Origin: Candidatus Magasanikbacteria bacterium GW2011_GWA2_56_11
GTDB lineage: Bacteria; Patescibacteriota; Patescibacteriia; Magasanikbacterales; UBA922
NCBI GenBank assembly: GCA_001004885.1
Contig: LCRX01000007.1
Coordinates: 1 to 39,361, forward strand
Direction of reading: 5' to 3'
Length of the DNA stretch: 39,361 bases
How positions within the stretch are numbered: the first letter of the stretch is position 1; each line of letters opens with the position of its first letter. Of the stretch, positions 36,154 to 39,361 are shown in pieces. The notes beneath the pieces are model-generated. The model saw only the letters and a list, made by a program, of their open reading frames with translations, did not search any database and was not told where the DNA came from. Both the position numbers and the translations under genes were made by a program.

Positions 36154-37167
36154 ATGATTACAGGAACCCCCATCTTCGAGAAAAAAAACGTCCTCATTAC
36201 CGGCGGCGCCGGGTTTATCGGCTCGCATCTTTCGGAGCGTCTGCTGCGCGAGGCCAAGGTTATCTGCCTGGATGATTTTTCCAATTCCAATATTGTCAAT
36301 ATCCAGCATCTGTTGCAGTACCCTGACTTCGAGTTTATCAAGTACGACGTCAACCAGCCGATTGATTTGGACCAGTTTCCGGAACTCGACAAATTTCGGG
36401 TGAAATTTCAGGGTATTCAGGAGATATACCATCTGGCCTGTCCGACCAGTCCCAAAAACTTCGAGAATCTCAAGGTCCATTCGTTGTGGGCCAACTCCCG
36501 GGCCATACTCTCTACCCTGGATTTGGCGGTCAAGTACAAGGCCAAGTATTTATTCGCCTCGAGTTCGGTCGTCTACGGCGAAGCCACGGAAGAGCGGAAT
36601 TTTTTTACCGAAACCGATGAAGGGCGCGTCAACCACCTGTCGCCGCGCGGCTGCTACGACGAGGGCAAACGGTTCGCCGAAACCTGCGTGGAGACTTACC
36701 GCCAGGTTTATAAAATTGACGCCAAAATCGCCCGGGTTTTCACCACCTACGGCCCGCGCATGAAAATTCGCGACGGTCTTTTGATTCCGGATTTTATCTT
36801 GAACGCCCTCGAAGGGCGGGATTTGGTGATTTACGGCGACGAGAAGCTCGAGCAATCGCTCTGTTACGTTACGGATGTCATCGACGGCTTAGCGCGGTTG
36901 ATGACGACCGGACCGGAGGTTTCTCTGGTCAATCTGGGTTCGGACGAGGTTCTGAAGATGGTTGATGTCGCCCGCATGATAGTGGATCTGACGCGCTCCA
37001 GTTCGCGCGTCGTCTTCGAGGCGCCGCTCGTGTTTTTGACCCGCAAAGGGTCTCCGGACTTGCGGCGCGCCAGAGAGCAGCTGGGCTGGCTGCCGCTGGT
37101 GCGCCTGGCCGACGGCATCCAGCGGACCATTGATTATACGGTGGCCAACAAAGAAGCGCTCACCTAG
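36154..37167 (+). CDS. uxs: UDP-glucuronate decarboxylase / UDP-xylose synthase-like
   Basis: NVLITGGAGFIGSHLSERLL, IYHLACPTSPKNF, SPRGCYDEGKRFAET, VFTTYGPRM. Confidence 0.83.
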   Translation: MITGTPIFEKKNVLITGGAGFIGSHLSERLLREAKVICLDDFSNSNIVNIQHLLQYPDFEFIKYDVNQPIDLDQFPELDKFRVKFQGIQEIYHLACPTSPKNFENLKVHSLWANSRAILSTLDLAVKYKAKYLFASSSVVYGEATEERNFFTETDEGRVNHLSPRGCYDEGKRFAETCVETYRQVYKIDAKIARVFTTYGPRMKIRDGLLIPDFILNALEGRDLVIYGDEKLEQSLCYVTDVIDGLARLMTTGPEVSLVNLGSDEVLKMVDVARMIVDLTRSSSRVVFEAPLVFLTRKGSPDLRRAREQLGWLPLVRLADGIQRTIDYTVANKEALT

Positions 37168-37216
37168 CCGTTTGGCCTCTTTTGGTCCGGCCGGATTTTC
37201 CGATTTTGCTTTCGCT

Positions 37217-37876
37217 ATGTTTATCGTCCTGGTTCCGGCTTACAACGAGTCCCGCCAGATTGCCGCGGTAGTCAAAGGTCTCTCTCCTTACGCGGACGAG
37301 GTCGTGGTGATCGATGACGGCTCGCGCGACGAAACTGCCCGCTTGGCCAGCGAGGCCGGAGCGACGGTGATTGTCCACAGTCTCAATCGCGGGCAAGGAG
37401 CCGCGCTTGAAACCGGACAGGCCTACGCGCGCCGGCGCGGGGCAGACGCGGTGGTGCATTTTGACGGCGACGGCCAGTTCGATCCGGCGCAAATTCCGCT
37501 GGCCAGGCAGGCTCTGGGAAAATCCGGCGCGGACATCCTTTTCGGCTCGCGTTTTCTCGATGCCGCTTCGCGGATTCCGCCGCTAAAGCGGTTTTTTTTA
37601 TTGCCGGCCGCGCGGGTAGTGGACCGTTTTTTCGGCACGGTTACCTTGTCTGACGCGCACAACGGCTTCCGCCTGCTCAATCGGCGGGCGCTGCAAAAAA
37701 TCGTCATTACCCAGGATCGGATGGCGCACGCCACCGAAATACCGGCGCTCGCCAAACGCTATGGCCTTAAATTTGCCGAGTATCCGGTAACGGTTACCTA
37801 CCACCGGTATGGACAGGGGATAGGCGGAGGGGTTAAAATTGTTGAAGACCTGATTGTCGGGAGGTTCGTGGAGTAG
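37217..37876 (+). CDS. Family 2 glycosyltransferase, DPM/polyprenyl-phosphate sugar synthase-like
   Basis: FIVLVPAYNESRQIAAVV, VVVIDDGSRDETA, VVHFDGDGQFDP. Confidence 0.88.
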   Translation: MFIVLVPAYNESRQIAAVVKGLSPYADEVVVIDDGSRDETARLASEAGATVIVHSLNRGQGAALETGQAYARRRGADAVVHFDGDGQFDPAQIPLARQALGKSGADILFGSRFLDAASRIPPLKRFFLLPAARVVDRFFGTVTLSDAHNGFRLLNRRALQKIVITQDRMAHATEIPALAKRYGLKFAEYPVTVTYHRYGQGIGGGVKIVEDLIVGRFVE

Positions 37877-37962
37877 GCCTGTCTTTTGTGTCCGCGCTGG
37901 GTATCGTTATTGCGCCCTGTCCGCTTCCGTCTTGTCCACTTGGTAAATGATTTATTTTAGCT

Positions 37963-38295
37963 ATGGTACTTCTGTTTCAAATATTATTTCTGGTTTTCGT
38001 CCTGTTTGCTCTCCTCACGGTAACGCGCCGCAAGCGGGATGGGCTCCTGGGGCCCAAAGGCATGTGGTTCTGGATTGTTTTTTGGCTGGCCGCGGCCGTG
38101 GTCGTGATGCTGCCGAACAGCACCCAGGTGATTGCCGGGTACCTGGGCATCGGCCGCGGCGCCGACTTGGTGCTGTACGTGTCTTTGACAGTCATTTTCT
38201 TTCTTTTGTTCAAACTGCACGTAAAGATTGAAGCGGTCAGCCGGGACATTACGCGCGTGGTGCGCCAGGCGGCGCTCGACGAAGTTAAACATTAA
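37963..38295 (+). CDS. DUF2304-like small membrane protein
   Basis: 110 aa, three TM segments, length and context (next to DPM-like GT2) typical of DUF2304. Confidence 0.7.
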   Translation: MVLLFQILFLVFVLFALLTVTRRKRDGLLGPKGMWFWIVFWLAAAVVVMLPNSTQVIAGYLGIGRGADLVLYVSLTVIFFLLFKLHVKIEAVSRDITRVVRQAALDEVKH

Positions 38296-38301
38296 CTGGC
38301 T

Positions 38302-39234
38302 ATGACCCGGCCTAAACTGCGGGAAAGTACCGGCGTGGCGCTCGCCCTTCTAAGCGCGGCGCTGTGGGGATTGTATCCGGTGGCGGTGCATTCGGGCTCG
38401 GCGAACATCCCGCCCTTGACTTTTGCGGCCTCCATTACGATTATAGCCGCGCTCGGGGCGCTGGCGTATGCCCTGGCCACGGGGCGGGCAGGCGAGCTCT
38501 TGCGGGTCCGGGCCTACCCGGCCCTGCTCATGATTACGCTTTGCATCGTGATCATTCCCAACAGCCTTTTTTTTATCGGCGCGCGGCAAACGTCGGGGGT
38601 CAACGCCTCTTTCTTGCTGCTCTCAGAAATTATTTTTACGGTTCTGTTTACGCCGTTTATCGGCGAAAAGACGACGCGCGACAAATTGCTGGGGGCCGGC
38701 GGCGTGTTTTTTGGGGCGTTATTTTTGCTCGAGAGCGGCACCTGGTCTTTTCAGGGAGGGGATTGGCTGGTGATTTTGAGTACGGCTCTTTTTCCCCTGG
38801 GTAATTTTTACGGCAAAAAGGCCCTCAACCTGGTCTCGCCCGCCGCAATTTTGGTATTCCGTTTTATTGTCGGCGGCTTGGTTTTGAGCGTTCTCGCCCT
38901 GGTTTTGGAGCGTAACGCCGACCCGGTCGCTCTGGCGCGCAATTACTGGCCGTTTTTGGTCGTGAGCGGGCTGGTTCTTTTGACCGTGGGCAAAATTATC
39001 TGGTATGAAGCGCTCCGGAGACTGGATATTTCGAAGACCGTTTCTTTGGGGATGACGTTTCCGCTTTTTAGCCTGGCCGCCCTGGTTGGCTTTTATCGCG
39101 AACCAGTATCGCCCCTGCAGTGGGCCGGAATCGTGGTTATGGGCGTGGGCGTTTATTTTTCGGTGCGCCGTCCTTCGGTTGACCCCGGCCTCACGCGCTA
39201 CGCCGCGCCCGGCCGGGCTTCTTTGGATTCCTAA
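38302..39234 (+). CDS. EamA/DMT-family transporter
   Basis: 10-TM pattern; ALLSAALWGLYPVAVHSG, FLLLSEIIFTVLFTPFIGEK. Confidence 0.8.
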   Translation: MTRPKLRESTGVALALLSAALWGLYPVAVHSGSANIPPLTFAASITIIAALGALAYALATGRAGELLRVRAYPALLMITLCIVIIPNSLFFIGARQTSGVNASFLLLSEIIFTVLFTPFIGEKTTRDKLLGAGGVFFGALFLLESGTWSFQGGDWLVILSTALFPLGNFYGKKALNLVSPAAILVFRFIVGGLVLSVLALVLERNADPVALARNYWPFLVVSGLVLLTVGKIIWYEALRRLDISKTVSLGMTFPLFSLAALVGFYREPVSPLQWAGIVVMGVGVYFSVRRPSVDPGLTRYAAPGRASLDS

Positions 39235-39289
39235 CCTCCTCGGCTGCCGGCAGTTCTCTGCGGGCGGCGCCGGACGGCTATTCACTTCT

Positions 39290-39361
39290 ATGAATATCGC
39301 GCATATTGTCTGCCGCTACCCGCCGTATTACGGCGGCATGGGCAATGTCGTCATGCAGACG
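39290..39361 (+). CDS. N-terminus of a GT4/GT-B glycosyltransferase (truncated by window end)
   Basis: MNIAHIVCRYPPYYGGMGNVVMQT; YPPyyGGmg motif typical of GT4. Confidence 0.6.
   Translation, partial: MNIAHIVCRYPPYYGGMGNVVMQT

Noticed and set aside
1-39361. tRNA/rRNA genes, phage genes, restriction-modification or toxin-antitoxin systems
   Set aside because: No supporting motifs or cloverleaf sequences found on reading; nothing to report.

Overview
The window is a large surface-glycan (capsule, S-layer or LPS-like) biosynthesis locus of about 39 kb. Almost all genes are on the + strand and densely packed. Lineage cannot be fixed from this window; the compact style would fit a Patescibacteria-like genome, but that is a guess. 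Modules, left to right: (i) a GDP-heptose-type set (partial nucleotidyltransferase, GHMP kinase, SDR, Gfo/Idh, NAD-epimerase, GmhA-like SIS, GmhB-like HAD, transaldolase); (ii) a decoration block with five class I methyltransferases, a CDP-alcohol phosphotransferase-like membrane protein, three GT-B/capsule-type transferases, an MsbA-like ABC exporter and a cytidylyltransferase fused to a ParB/sulfiredoxin-like (SerK/SbnI-type) domain; (iii) a nonulosonic acid set (NeuC-, NeuA- and NeuB-like) with a deacetylase, an IMPase/CysQ-like phosphatase, a DMT transporter and a 2-hydroxyacid dehydrogenase; (iv) a two-gene minus-strand cassette with foreign-looking expression signals; (v) Ugd, TviB/WbpO-like and epimerase genes, a WbaP-like initiating transferase, a secreted S8 protease, UXS, a DPM-like GT2, DUF2304 and a DMT transporter. 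Best leads: the cytidylyltransferase/ParB-kinase-like fusion as the core of a possible new CDP-activated phospho-decoration pathway; three copies of a ~155-bp palindromic element placed between a promoter-like sequence and a gene, one with its loop flipped relative to its flanks; a second ~162-bp palindrome; and a (C)TATG start context without Shine-Dalgarno in nearly all genes except the inserted cassette. All calls come from reading the sequence and ORF track; no searches were run.
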